A stretch of 64,000 nucleotides of DNA from Leptolyngbya sp. PCC 6406 (lineage in GTDB: Bacteria; Cyanobacteriota; Cyanobacteriia; Phormidesmidales; Phormidesmidaceae). The stretch is taken from contig NZ_KI913949.1 of assembly GCF_000332095.2 (NCBI RefSeq), forward strand, positions 1,884,511 through 1,948,510, read 5' to 3'. Under the pieces are notes generated by a model that saw nothing but the letters and a program-made list of their open reading frames with translations, ran no database searches and was not told where the DNA came from. The position numbers and the translations under genes were made by a program. Each line of letters opens with the position of its first letter. Positions within the stretch are counted from its first letter, which is position 1. Below, in pieces: positions 26,842 to 34,765 of the stretch.

Positions 26842-27465
26842 ATGACTACGATACCCCCCCGTAGCGGCACGCTCCAGGAGACATTGCTAGTGCCTGTGCA
26901 ACGGCTGGGGAAGTATTTGACGCTGACAGAGTTCTGCACTTGTACGCAGACCTACCAGCGGTTTGCTGACCAGATTGACCCGTTTCCCAAAAACTTGGAT
27001 GAGACGTTGCCAGCGCTTGAGGCGCTGTGTCGGCACATCATTGACCCAGTAATTGATGAGTTTGGGCGCGATCTCGTTCAGCTCACCTACGGCTTTTGCT
27101 CCACCGATCTGAAGCGGTGGCTGGCGAAGAAAGACCCGGTGACGGGAAAAAAGCATGGTATCGCTAGCCCCAGCCTGGATCAACACATGGCCCATGAGGT
27201 GAATCGGAATGGGCGGTACTACTGCGATCGATTGGGGGCTGCCTGCGATTTCAGAATCCTCGATCTGCCCAGCGATGAACTGGTGGCCTGGATTTTAGCC
27301 CAGGGCTTGCCCTTCGACTCGCTCTATTTTTATGGGGTAGATCGCCCCATCCACATCAGCTATGGCCCTCAGCACAAGCGCGCTATCTGGACATTTACCG
27401 AACAGGGGACACCGACGCGCCAACACCCTTGGGCCTCAGTGGCTAATCCCACCAGTAGCAGATAA
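26842..27465 (+). CDS. DD-peptidase/Hedgehog-fold (M15-like) protein linked to the Dnd island
   Basis: 207 residues. The C-terminal half has the M15 order: DQHMAHEVN (His115, His118), GAACDFRI (Asp136) and DRPIHISYGP (His171), a possible Zn site. The His that usually precedes the G.A.DF segment by three residues is replaced (CDRLGAACDF), so activity is uncertain. It is followed on the same strand by a PP-loop sulfurtransferase-like gene. I recall this pair next to phosphorothioation genes in other cyanobacteria; that is memory, not shown here. Role unknown; proteins with this fold are often phage-type endolysins. Confidence 0.6.
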   Translation: MTTIPPRSGTLQETLLVPVQRLGKYLTLTEFCTCTQTYQRFADQIDPFPKNLDETLPALEALCRHIIDPVIDEFGRDLVQLTYGFCSTDLKRWLAKKDPVTGKKHGIASPSLDQHMAHEVNRNGRYYCDRLGAACDFRILDLPSDELVAWILAQGLPFDSLYFYGVDRPIHISYGPQHKRAIWTFTEQGTPTRQHPWASVANPTSSR

Positions 27466-27570
27466 GGACGGAGGTCGTTATCTAAAGAAAGTCCTATATC
27501 TAGCGTTTGGCTACTCCTTTGCCGTTAGAATGGCGCTACCCAGAGTTTGCCGCTGTGATGCTTGGCTTGA

Positions 27571-28773
27571 ATGAGAACGCTCAGCCTATTTGAGAATGAC
27601 CGCCTCTCCCTCGACCGCAGCATTGAGCTATCGGCTGAGTCGTTGCGCCACTATGGTTCTTTGTATAAGCATTGGGCGATCGCGTTCTCGGGCGGCAAAG
27701 ATTCGACCGCCACTGTTACATTAGTTGCCGATTTGATCGAGCGGGGGCTGGTACCTCGACCCGAGAGCGTCACTGTACTTTATGCCGACACCCGCCAGGA
27801 GTTGCCGCCGCTGCACAATGCCGCCATGGCACTGTTGGACAACCTCAAGGAGCGCGGCTTTGACACCCGTGTCGTCCTGCCCAAGCTTGACCATCGCTAC
27901 TTCGTCTATATGCTGGGGCGGGGGGTACCGCCACCATCCAACACCTTCCGCTGGTGTACCCCCAAGTTGAAAGTAATGAGCATGGAACGGGAACTGGAAA
28001 CCCTGCGCCAAGAGCGGGGGGAAAAGTTTTTGATGCTGACGGGGGTGCGCATTGGCGAAAGCGCCGCCCGTGACCAACGCATTGCCCTGAGCTGTACAAA
28101 GGATGGGGGCGAGTGTGGCCAGGGCTGGTTTCAGCAGACTACCTCGACAGCCGTGGCCGATACCCTGGCCCCATTGCTGCACTGGCGGGTGTGCCATGTG
28201 TGGGACTGGCTGGTGCAGGCGGATATTGAGCTGGGTTTCCCCACCTTTGAGGTTGCCGAGGTCTATGGCCATGACCCGCAGGATGACCTGGGGGAAACGG
28301 AGCCGATGAATGCGCGGACAGGCTGTATTGGGTGCCCGCTGGTGCAGGAAGATGCGGCTCTGGAGCGGGTCTTGGCAAATCCGAAATGGGCGTATTTAGC
28401 GCCATTGCGCCAGTTGCGCCCCCTGTATCGCGAGGTGAAGAAGCCCCAATACCGGCTGCGAAAACATGGAGAAGTCAAAAAGGATGGATCTTTAGCTGCA
28501 AAGCAGGGTCGCCTGGGACCGCTGACCTTAGACACGCGGCGGTGGATGCTGGGGGAAATTCTGCGCATTGAATCGGAGGTCAATACCGGGGCTGTTTTAG
28601 CTGGACAGCCGGAGATTTGCCTGATCGACGGCGAAGAACTGACCCGGATTCGGGAGCTGATTGCCGCTGAGACTTGGCCGGACAAGTGGGACGGCACCGA
28701 ACACCGGGGCGATGAGTGGCTGCCAGAGATTTTGGCAGATGGTAGCGTACAGCCGTTACTCTTTAGTCCTTAG
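27571..28773 (+). CDS. PP-loop (PAPS-reductase/DndC-like) sulfurtransferase family protein
   Basis: 400 residues with the ATP pyrophosphatase motif SGGKDST (40-46), then FRWCTPKLK and a closing ARTGCIGCPLVQED with Cys-x2-Cys. The layout is that of a PAPS reductase-family domain as in DndC, and it lacks the extra C-terminal region of the true DndC at 32139-33803. A helical tail (about 290-400) is specific to this subfamily. It lies divergent in direction but tail-to-tail with dndE: the stops overlap by 11 bp (28763-28773). Two PP-loop enzymes in one island suggest a second thiolation or PT-like activity. Confidence 0.75.
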   Translation: MRTLSLFENDRLSLDRSIELSAESLRHYGSLYKHWAIAFSGGKDSTATVTLVADLIERGLVPRPESVTVLYADTRQELPPLHNAAMALLDNLKERGFDTRVVLPKLDHRYFVYMLGRGVPPPSNTFRWCTPKLKVMSMERELETLRQERGEKFLMLTGVRIGESAARDQRIALSCTKDGGECGQGWFQQTTSTAVADTLAPLLHWRVCHVWDWLVQADIELGFPTFEVAEVYGHDPQDDLGETEPMNARTGCIGCPLVQEDAALERVLANPKWAYLAPLRQLRPLYREVKKPQYRLRKHGEVKKDGSLAAKQGRLGPLTLDTRRWMLGEILRIESEVNTGAVLAGQPEICLIDGEELTRIRELIAAETWPDKWDGTEHRGDEWLPEILADGSVQPLLFSP

Positions 28774-29152
28774 ACAATGCGAGTTTGCAAAAATCTTCAA
28801 TGGATTTTAGGTTTAGATCGCCTGCTAGATATCCGATACCCCGGTGCAGGTGCAACCGTAGCTGGGTAGCAAGGGTTTCTGTGTCTGTGCCTAGATTGTC
28901 TTGATGGCAGCGCTGCTTAAGGGCAATGAGCAACTGATCAGCGATCGCCCCCCCAAACACTTGCCAAGTCATTTCTAGATTGCTATCGGCGGGGATGGGC
29001 ACTGGTGAGGGGATGGAGGGCTCGGCCAAGGAGCGGCAGAGTGCCCAGCGGCACAACACGTTCCAGGTGGGAATTTTGGTGACGCGCTTGAGCTTGATGA
29101 GCTGGTCTTTGGCGGCTTGGGAGAATTTGATGCGATCGACTGGGGACTGCAT
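28763..29152 (-). CDS. dndE: DNA phosphorothioation protein DndE
   Basis: 129 residues with the DndE pattern: DRIKFSQAAKDQLIKLKRVT then KIPTWNVLCRWALCRSLAEP. DndE is a small, basic, helical protein that binds nicked DNA and is needed with DndC and DndD to put sulfur into the backbone. It is the last gene of the minus-strand dnd unit, about 160 bp after dndD. Confidence 0.88.
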   Translation of the reverse strand: MQSPVDRIKFSQAAKDQLIKLKRVTKIPTWNVLCRWALCRSLAEPSIPSPVPIPADSNLEMTWQVFGGAIADQLLIALKQRCHQDNLGTDTETLATQLRLHLHRGIGYLAGDLNLKSIEDFCKLALSKD

Positions 29153-29311
29153 GGGTGGTAGTGGGATTTAAGGGTTATTGAGCCTGGGTCTAGATCATCC
29201 TGGCTCCTGCATTGCATAAAGCTTTGGGAAAGAGGGATAATCTGCGGATATGATGGCGCTGGCAAAAGTCAGCCAGAGTTGATTGGGGCAGGTTAATGGG
29301 AAGGGGATGCT

Positions 29312-31282
29312 TCAACAGAAATAGCCCTCTTTCACGGTGGTTTGTCTATGAGCAGGATCGTATTCCAACAAGTATTCACGGGCGATCGCCCCTTGCTCCC
29401 TCAACCGCTCCACCTCTTCGGCGCGAATTTCGGTATCGGTGGAGAGCAGAATAACTTGGTGGCTGGCCTGGGGAAAGTAGCGATCGACCAGGTGGCGGCG
29501 GTGGGCGGAGTCGAGGCGACCGAGGGGGGTATCGATCGCCACAGGCAGTTGTCGGCCCGAAACCCTGGCCAGCCCCCAGAGGAAAGCGATCGCGAGTAGC
29601 TGTTTTTCGCCCGCAGAGAGGCGTTGGATGGGCAGGGGATCGCCGTCGGTGTCATACAGGTCAAGGCGGAAGGTTACAGCATCGACCATGACCCGATGCA
29701 CCAAGCCAGATTTGTGGAGCAGCAGTAAAAAGTACTGGGTGATGGCTTGCTCCAATTGGCCCAACTTCTTTTCAGTCAGGCGTTGGCGGAAATGGATGAG
29801 GGTTTGCTGGACGCGGGGAGCGGTGGCTAGCAGGGCATTGTCTTTACTGGCATCGATCGCTTGGGAACCATAGTCCGCAAGTTTTTTTCTGAGGGTCTGG
29901 CGATCGCGTTCCAACTCAGCATAATGGCGGCGATGGAGTTCTAAGGTAAATTGGCACTCGTCGCGATGCAGGCAAGCGCGATCGCGGTCGGACTTGAGGC
30001 GATCGTAGTCTTCGGGGGAAGCGGCTTTGGCGAGTTTGGTCTCCAGGGCATCAACGACAGTGGTGAGCGTTTGAATCTGGGTGAGATGGGATTGAGCCAG
30101 TTGCTGTTCGGCGGCGAGTTGGTGGTGCAGGAGGTGATGGAGCTGGGTTAACGCATCATCAGACGCTTGCAGCCATGCCTCGCCGCTGGCGTTGGCGCTG
30201 AGGGCTGCCGTCTCTTGGGCAAGAAAGGCTTGAATCGTCTGCTTCTGGGTGGGTTTGAGCTGGAGCTGGTTCAGGACTGCGAGCAGGCGCTGATCCCGCT
30301 CGGTGAGGGCATCGCGGGCAATGACGGCTTTTTGCTGGGCCTGTTCGTGCTGTCCCTGCTCAGCGGCCTGGGTCAGCAGATCTTGGACGAGGGCCAGGGG
30401 CAGGGTCGAAGCAGCCAGGTCTTGAAGCACCTGGGTTTGGACTTTGATTTCGGTTTGCTGGGTCTTTAACTGCGCCTTGAGCGATGCGGCCTGTTCGGTG
30501 ATGTGGCCCCCGCTGGCGAAGAAGTTATCTTCGGCGACTTGCAGTTCGGTTGCGGCGACAGCGAATGCCGCTTCACGGTCTGCTAGGGTGGCTGCTGCTG
30601 CTGGCAATTCGGTTTCGACTTGTTCGATTTGGCGGCTGAGGGCTTGGAAGGCTTGTTGAGTAGCTTCGTCGCCGAGTTCGGCTTTTTTGCGACTGACGAG
30701 AATGGTGAGGTCATGGGCGAGGCGATCCACCAGTTCTAGCCCCAATACGGCGCGAATGGCGCTGATGACATTGGGGGGTGGGGTTTCTTGTTCGGCGAGG
30801 GCTTTGACTTGTTCGCCATCAAAGAGAAACAGGTTCGATAAACCGACGGGGAGCCAGTCTTCAACCTGTTCATCCCAGGTTTGGGTCAGGATTTCGTTGG
30901 GCCAGCCGTCGAGGTCAACGGTGAGGGTGTCTTTGGTGCCCCGTCGCCAGGTGCGGATGATGCGGATTTTGCCGAGTTTTTCGATACCGCTGATGTGGAG
31001 TACCCGCTCGAATTCAAGGGCGATCGCGGCTTCGGCTTCGGGGGAGGCTTGGGTGTTGACGCATTGGGCGAGGAAGTCGGCGTAGGCCAGATTACGGCGG
31101 CGATCGATGGGGGCACGCTGACCATACAGCACCAGGCGGAGGGCATCCATCAGGGTGGTTTTGCCGCCACCGTTGAGGCCCCCAATGAGGATGATGGGCT
31201 GTTCCGGGGTGGGGCGCAGATCGAGGCGGTGACTTCCGTGGTAGGGGCCGAAATTTTGTAGGATGAGTTCTTGGAGAATCAC
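29312..31282 (-). CDS. dndD: DNA phosphorothioation ATPase DndD (SMC/Rad50-like)
   Basis: 656 residues from the GTG at 31282, chosen because it overlaps the TGA of the HEPN gene as GTGA and starts VILQELILQNFGPYHGSHRL, the conserved DndD opening. Walker A is GLNGGGKT (35-42). A coiled-coil arm (about 200-480) separates it from the C-terminal ATPase half, with the signature-like LSAGEKQLLAIAFLWGLA and a Walker B near LPVAIDTPLGRLDSAHR. DndD supplies ATP-driven DNA handling for phosphorothioation. A longer frame to 31348 exists but would run across the HEPN stop. Confidence 0.92.
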   Translation of the reverse strand: MILQELILQNFGPYHGSHRLDLRPTPEQPIILIGGLNGGGKTTLMDALRLVLYGQRAPIDRRRNLAYADFLAQCVNTQASPEAEAAIALEFERVLHISGIEKLGKIRIIRTWRRGTKDTLTVDLDGWPNEILTQTWDEQVEDWLPVGLSNLFLFDGEQVKALAEQETPPPNVISAIRAVLGLELVDRLAHDLTILVSRKKAELGDEATQQAFQALSRQIEQVETELPAAAATLADREAAFAVAATELQVAEDNFFASGGHITEQAASLKAQLKTQQTEIKVQTQVLQDLAASTLPLALVQDLLTQAAEQGQHEQAQQKAVIARDALTERDQRLLAVLNQLQLKPTQKQTIQAFLAQETAALSANASGEAWLQASDDALTQLHHLLHHQLAAEQQLAQSHLTQIQTLTTVVDALETKLAKAASPEDYDRLKSDRDRACLHRDECQFTLELHRRHYAELERDRQTLRKKLADYGSQAIDASKDNALLATAPRVQQTLIHFRQRLTEKKLGQLEQAITQYFLLLLHKSGLVHRVMVDAVTFRLDLYDTDGDPLPIQRLSAGEKQLLAIAFLWGLARVSGRQLPVAIDTPLGRLDSAHRRHLVDRYFPQASHQVILLSTDTEIRAEEVERLREQGAIAREYLLEYDPAHRQTTVKEGYFC

Positions 31283-31686
31283 GATCGCTCTGAGTTGGTT
31301 AAAAAATCTCTCACTCGCTGAAGGAATTCGCTTGCTTGGCTGTAGCATTCTTCAGCTTGCGCCGCTGAAATATCGGTCAGTTCAGCATAGTCTGCGGTTA
31401 GCCGTAGCTCGAAACTACTGTGTAGCCAGACAGACATTTCTTTGTTGAAAATGCCGGGTTTAACAAAGTCACGGTCAAATAAAGATATGACACCCTTGTG
31501 TTTCGATGTTTCTAGTTGTCGCGCCACCAAAAGCGCCAGAACGGCATAAAACATTGCGTAATAAAATCGATTGATGGCACCTTTGTAGAATTTTGATTGC
31601 ATAAGTAAACGTCCCTCAGACACAGCATCCTGTGACTGTTGTAGTCGGTCTGCAACCAGAATTTGAATATCCTCTGGTTGGCTCAT
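31279..31686 (-). CDS. HEPN-domain protein embedded in the dnd operon
   Basis: 135 residues from the ATG at 31686, which overlaps the nucleotidyltransferase stop as ATGA. The region YKGAINRFYYAMFYAVLALL is the HEPN helix pair; RFYYAMFYA replaces the more usual YYAMFHA, so the conserved His is a Tyr. HEPN proteins of this type are RNases held or modified by an MNT partner. The stop overlaps the dndD start (GTGA), so HEPN and DndD are translated in tandem. Confidence 0.85.
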   Translation of the reverse strand: MSQPEDIQILVADRLQQSQDAVSEGRLLMQSKFYKGAINRFYYAMFYAVLALLVARQLETSKHKGVISLFDRDFVKPGIFNKEMSVWLHSSFELRLTADYAELTDISAAQAEECYSQASEFLQRVRDFLTNSERS

Positions 31687-32003
31687 GCGGCAATTCCTTC
31701 TCTCAAGATATTTCGAACAAGGGGACTCGCAGAACAAGGACTCTGCTCAAACTTCTGGCGGGAATATTTGATCGTCGTAATCAGAACCTCGTGTTCAAAG
31801 CCGACAGACCAAGCGATATGACTAATGACATTCCAGGTTGCATCATTTAGCGTTTCTACAACAACGCAAATATCGAAATCGGAGTCAGGTTTGGCATCGC
31901 CTCTGGCTCGTGAACCAAAGGCCCAGATTTGAGCGTCTGGAAATTTTTGACGCACTTGATCTGAAAACTCGTTGAGAATGGTGCGATCGCGGGGAGACAT
32001 CAT
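31683..32003 (-). CDS. Minimal nucleotidyltransferase (MNT) antitoxin partner
   Basis: 106 residues with the MNT signature FGSRARGDAKPDSDFDICV, that is GSxARGxxxxxSDxD, the metal-binding Asp pair of nucleotidyltransferases. In MNT-HEPN pairs this enzyme adds AMP to the HEPN toxin to silence it. It follows dndC by 135 bp and overlaps the HEPN gene by 4 bp. It opens the three-gene coupled run MNT-HEPN-DndD. Confidence 0.9.
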   Translation of the reverse strand: MMSPRDRTILNEFSDQVRQKFPDAQIWAFGSRARGDAKPDSDFDICVVVETLNDATWNVISHIAWSVGFEHEVLITTIKYSRQKFEQSPCSASPLVRNILREGIAA

Positions 32004-32138
32004 CGTTAATTCAATCCCATTGATAGCTCAGAATAATTATCGGCCAAGGTCGCCATACATCTCCTTGCGGCGGCGGGAAAGATGAGTTGAGCGACAAGAA
32101 CATCAATACTCGATTGAGTTGGGCTGCCCAGTTTAATC

Positions 32139-33803
32139 TTACTCAGTTTCAGCCGGGGATTGGCCGAATTTGAGGCGGCTCCAGGCAGTTTGAAAGGCGG
32201 CAACATCGATGCTGCCGTTGTTTTGCTCGTCGGCTTTGTTTTTTTTGGGTTTTTGCGTTTCGGCTGGCTGGCTTTTGGGGTTGGGGGCAACCCCTTGGGC
32301 TTGTTTCATGTCGCGGATGGCTTCCGCTTGTTGGATGGCGACGGTTTTGGGTAGGGCGCTGGTCTCGAAGCAGGATTCGAGGGCTTTGTAGACACCCATG
32401 CGGCGGCTCATGGTGTAGTATTTGCGCTCGGTGTCGAGGAGTTTGGTGACGAGTTCGAGATACATGGGGTCTTCGTCGCAGAGGGTGGACAAGATGGCCC
32501 ATTCGTCGGGGCCGAGGATGGTGGTATCGGCGGGGGGGCGGGGGTCTTGGAATTTTTGGTTAGTGACTTCGTGGTAGATAGAGGGGAGAGAATCATCGAA
32601 TTCATGTTTCTCTTCGCGCCAAATACGGCGAATTTCGCTAAGTTCTTGGAGACTAATTAGCTCAATATCTCGCATTTCTTCGGGAGCATTTTCTTTCGCA
32701 TTTATCTGAGCTTGGAGTAGCCGTCTTAGCCATTCTTCACGCCAATAGCGAGTATAAGGGCCAGGAATTGGAACAATTTGAGTCTCATTGTCTTTGCGGC
32801 GCTCAAAAAGCTGAACTTTACCCGTCATACGTCGGAAATCACGTCGATCATGGTCATCATAGACATCCAGTTCATTACGCAGATCAAGTAATGGCTGCAT
32901 CCAGGCTTTCTCATCATCATTCTGGATCATTGCAGACATCGACTTATCTTCGCTGACCAGGGTACAGACCCAACAGCCAAAGCGCGAATCCCCACAACTA
33001 GGGGTAGAGGTATCAATCACAAATGGACATTCGTTATCTTCCGTTGCTCCCCGATACAGAGTGAATAAGTCCTTATTGCTATGTCCCCAAGGATTAGGGA
33101 ATTGCATTAGGTAAAGCCAGACCTCATCATCCCGCCAGTTTGCTAATGGGCTATAAACCAAGGAGTTAGGTAACTGTCCCCTGTATAAAAGAGAACTTTT
33201 GAGATTTTCAGATCTATTTAGTCGATCGCTAACTGTGCCAACCTCATGATCATTCATGACACCAGCTCGACGGGCGCTCTCGGCTTTACGGGTGCCTAGA
33301 ACTACAATTACTTCGCCTTTGACCCGAACTACGTTTTGGATGTAGCGATTAGAAGGCCAAATCTTGAGTCGTTCAGTACACCAGCGGAACATGTGCCTTG
33401 GGGCTGGATAACCTTTACCAATCAGGTTTACCCAAAAGGTGTCTTTGACCTCTGGCTGCAAAAGACGCGGAACAAAGGGCAGATTTTGCTCTTTGGCAAC
33501 TAAACCCATTCGGTCAAGAGACTGGCGCATCCAGGCCGCCACGATTGGGTTTTCGACCAAAGTATCGGTTGTTAGAACGTGGATTGGCTTAGTTCGCTTG
33601 TCTTCTGGCAACTCAGCTACAGCATTCCAAATGAGTTGTAGAACACAGGTACTATCTTTGCCCCCTGAATAACCAACCACCCAAGGAATTGAGTCTAAGC
33701 AGTAAAGCTCCTGAATCTCAGCCTTCAGTGTCTTGATGTCTTCAATTAGTTCAGGAACGGTACGCTGACCTTGAGGCTTTTGGGCCTCGTCTATCATGAC
33801 CAT
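32139..33803 (-). CDS. dndC: DNA phosphorothioation sulfurtransferase DndC
   Basis: 554 residues. The PP-loop motif is SGGKDST (46-52) in WVVGYSGGKDSTCVLQ, then FRWCTERLKIWPSNRYI. A Cys cluster TPSCGDSRFGCWVCTLVSED can hold the 4Fe-4S centre of DndC. DndC takes sulfur from a cysteine desulfurase (DndA or IscS; not in the window) and activates it for insertion into DNA. GAGG lies 7 nt before the ATG at 33803. The last 70 residues are Pro/Lys/Gln-rich and probably flexible. Confidence 0.95.
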   Translation of the reverse strand: MVMIDEAQKPQGQRTVPELIEDIKTLKAEIQELYCLDSIPWVVGYSGGKDSTCVLQLIWNAVAELPEDKRTKPIHVLTTDTLVENPIVAAWMRQSLDRMGLVAKEQNLPFVPRLLQPEVKDTFWVNLIGKGYPAPRHMFRWCTERLKIWPSNRYIQNVVRVKGEVIVVLGTRKAESARRAGVMNDHEVGTVSDRLNRSENLKSSLLYRGQLPNSLVYSPLANWRDDEVWLYLMQFPNPWGHSNKDLFTLYRGATEDNECPFVIDTSTPSCGDSRFGCWVCTLVSEDKSMSAMIQNDDEKAWMQPLLDLRNELDVYDDHDRRDFRRMTGKVQLFERRKDNETQIVPIPGPYTRYWREEWLRRLLQAQINAKENAPEEMRDIELISLQELSEIRRIWREEKHEFDDSLPSIYHEVTNQKFQDPRPPADTTILGPDEWAILSTLCDEDPMYLELVTKLLDTERKYYTMSRRMGVYKALESCFETSALPKTVAIQQAEAIRDMKQAQGVAPNPKSQPAETQKPKKNKADEQNNGSIDVAAFQTAWSRLKFGQSPAETE

Positions 33804-33894
33804 TGATCATCCTCACACTTCACCAGGGCTGGCTGTAATAGACCATTGTTCAACGACGCCAGCGAAATTCGTTGTGTTGCAACGAACTCTTAAG

Positions 33895-34149
33895 CTAATC
33901 GAGCAAAATATGCCGAAAAAGAACACTAATGTACTCCCCAGGGTTGCTTGTTGGCTGGGGCTTACTCCATTCGTTGACCTCAGCAAAGTTTTTGCGATGT
34001 AGCGAGTGCGTAACGGCCTTGATTCCTTCTAAAGAACCGACCAGGTAAATCTTGATTAGCTCGTGCCTTGGCCCCTGAATTAGCCCAGGGTCAAGGGTTA
34101 CAGAAATTGACAAGGATGGGCTTTGCCCAATGAAGCTGTGCGTTTGCAT
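33895..34149 (-). CDS. Small protein, divergent from the XRE regulator
   Basis: 84 residues preceded by a strong GGAGG 10 nt before the ATG. It begins MQTHSFIGQSPSLSISVTLD and has no recognised family. The stop is about 90 bp before dndC on the same strand, so it is probably the first gene of the dnd transcript. Its promoter region holds the long inverted repeat at 34174-34236. The strong ribosome site is the main reason to call it. Confidence 0.6.
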   Translation of the reverse strand: MQTHSFIGQSPSLSISVTLDPGLIQGPRHELIKIYLVGSLEGIKAVTHSLHRKNFAEVNEWSKPQPTSNPGEYISVLFRHILLD

Positions 34150-34173
34150 GACGCTTTGACCTCCATCTCAATA

Positions 34174-34236
34174 GGTGTCTTTTGGTTGACAACTCAATTT
34201 AGAGCCTAAATGGTTGACCGTCAACCAAAAGACACC
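34174..34236. promoter_or_regulatory. Operator-like 17-bp inverted repeat between divergent genes
   Basis: GGTGTCTTTTGGTTGAC (34174-34190) and its exact complement (34220-34236) are 29 bp apart. A second, tighter repeat TGGTTGAC-C-GTCAACCA sits at 34211-34227. Thus GGTTGAC occurs three times in 45 bp. It lies between the small dnd-side gene (start 34149) and the XRE gene (start 34274), so XRE autoregulation and control of the island are likely. Confidence 0.75.
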
Positions 34237-34273
34237 GTTTCCCTCGTGGGAAAGCTCTGAGACGATCAGAGAC

Positions 34274-34504
34274 ATGGGAAAAGCAGGGCAAGCGCTAAGG
34301 CAAACGCTAGAGAAGCATGGAATCAGCCAATATAGATTGGCTGAGGTTATGGGCATTGAGCGCAATAATATTTCGCGTTGGGTTAGAGAAGAAAGAGACC
34401 CAACGGCAGAAAAGGTAGAAGCCATAGCAGAAGCGTTGAGAGTGCTTGACCCTGAAGCCTGTCGAGAATTTGTAACACTCTATTTAGGGGAATATATGGC
34501 TTGA
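34274..34504 (+). CDS. XRE-family transcriptional regulator
   Basis: 76 residues from the ATG at 34274 (an earlier TTG at 34214 is inside the operator). A single helix-turn-helix runs through QALRQTLEKHGISQYRLAEV then MGIERNNISRWVREERDPTA, followed by a helix VEAIAEALRVLDPEACREFV. It is a stand-alone DNA-binding domain. Position next to a strong inverted repeat and opposite the dnd-side promoter suggests it sets the level of the island genes. Confidence 0.88.
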   Translation: MGKAGQALRQTLEKHGISQYRLAEVMGIERNNISRWVREERDPTAEKVEAIAEALRVLDPEACREFVTLYLGEYMA

Positions 34505-34687
34505 TACATGATGACCTTTTCCTTGGTGCTTCATAGAACAGAGAATAATGCTTGCAAAAATAATCCAATTGGTATACAGTAGGTATATCGAAGCAAAGGC
34601 ACCCCTACTCGTGCAAGAGTAAAGGTGCCAAGGGTTAGTAAGAGAGCAATGGGTTCAGATTACATTTTTTGGCCACTTGGAGGAAAT

Positions 34688-34765
34688 ATGCTCAAAGTAA
34701 AGCCCCCAGAACTCTTTTTGGCCAATGAAGAGCCTACGAAGTTAAGCTCTTGTATAGAGAGGTGA
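34688..34765 (+). CDS. Possible 25-aa peptide
   Basis: TTGGAGGAAAT directly precedes this ATG, the best ribosome site nearby, and the frame encodes MLKVKPPELFLANEEPTKLS plus five more residues. It overlaps the end of the convergent AIPR gene by 32 bp. It may be the start of a lost gene. Only the ribosome site supports it. Confidence 0.2.
   Translation: MLKVKPPELFLANEEPTKLSSCIER

Noticed and set aside
27362-27574. 70-aa plus-strand frame between the M15-like and PP-loop genes
   Set aside because: Overlaps the M15-like gene out of frame and lacks a ribosome site; a short LEWRYPEFAAVMLGL in another frame may be a relic but is too short to support.
31283-31348. Longer start for DndD at 31348
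   Set aside because: It would read through the HEPN stop region; the GTG at 31282 overlaps that stop and begins the conserved DndD N-terminus.
32006-32290. 94-aa minus-strand frame between dndC and the MNT gene
   Set aside because: Most of it overlaps the dndC 3' end in another frame; Lys/Pro-rich composition follows from that overlap.
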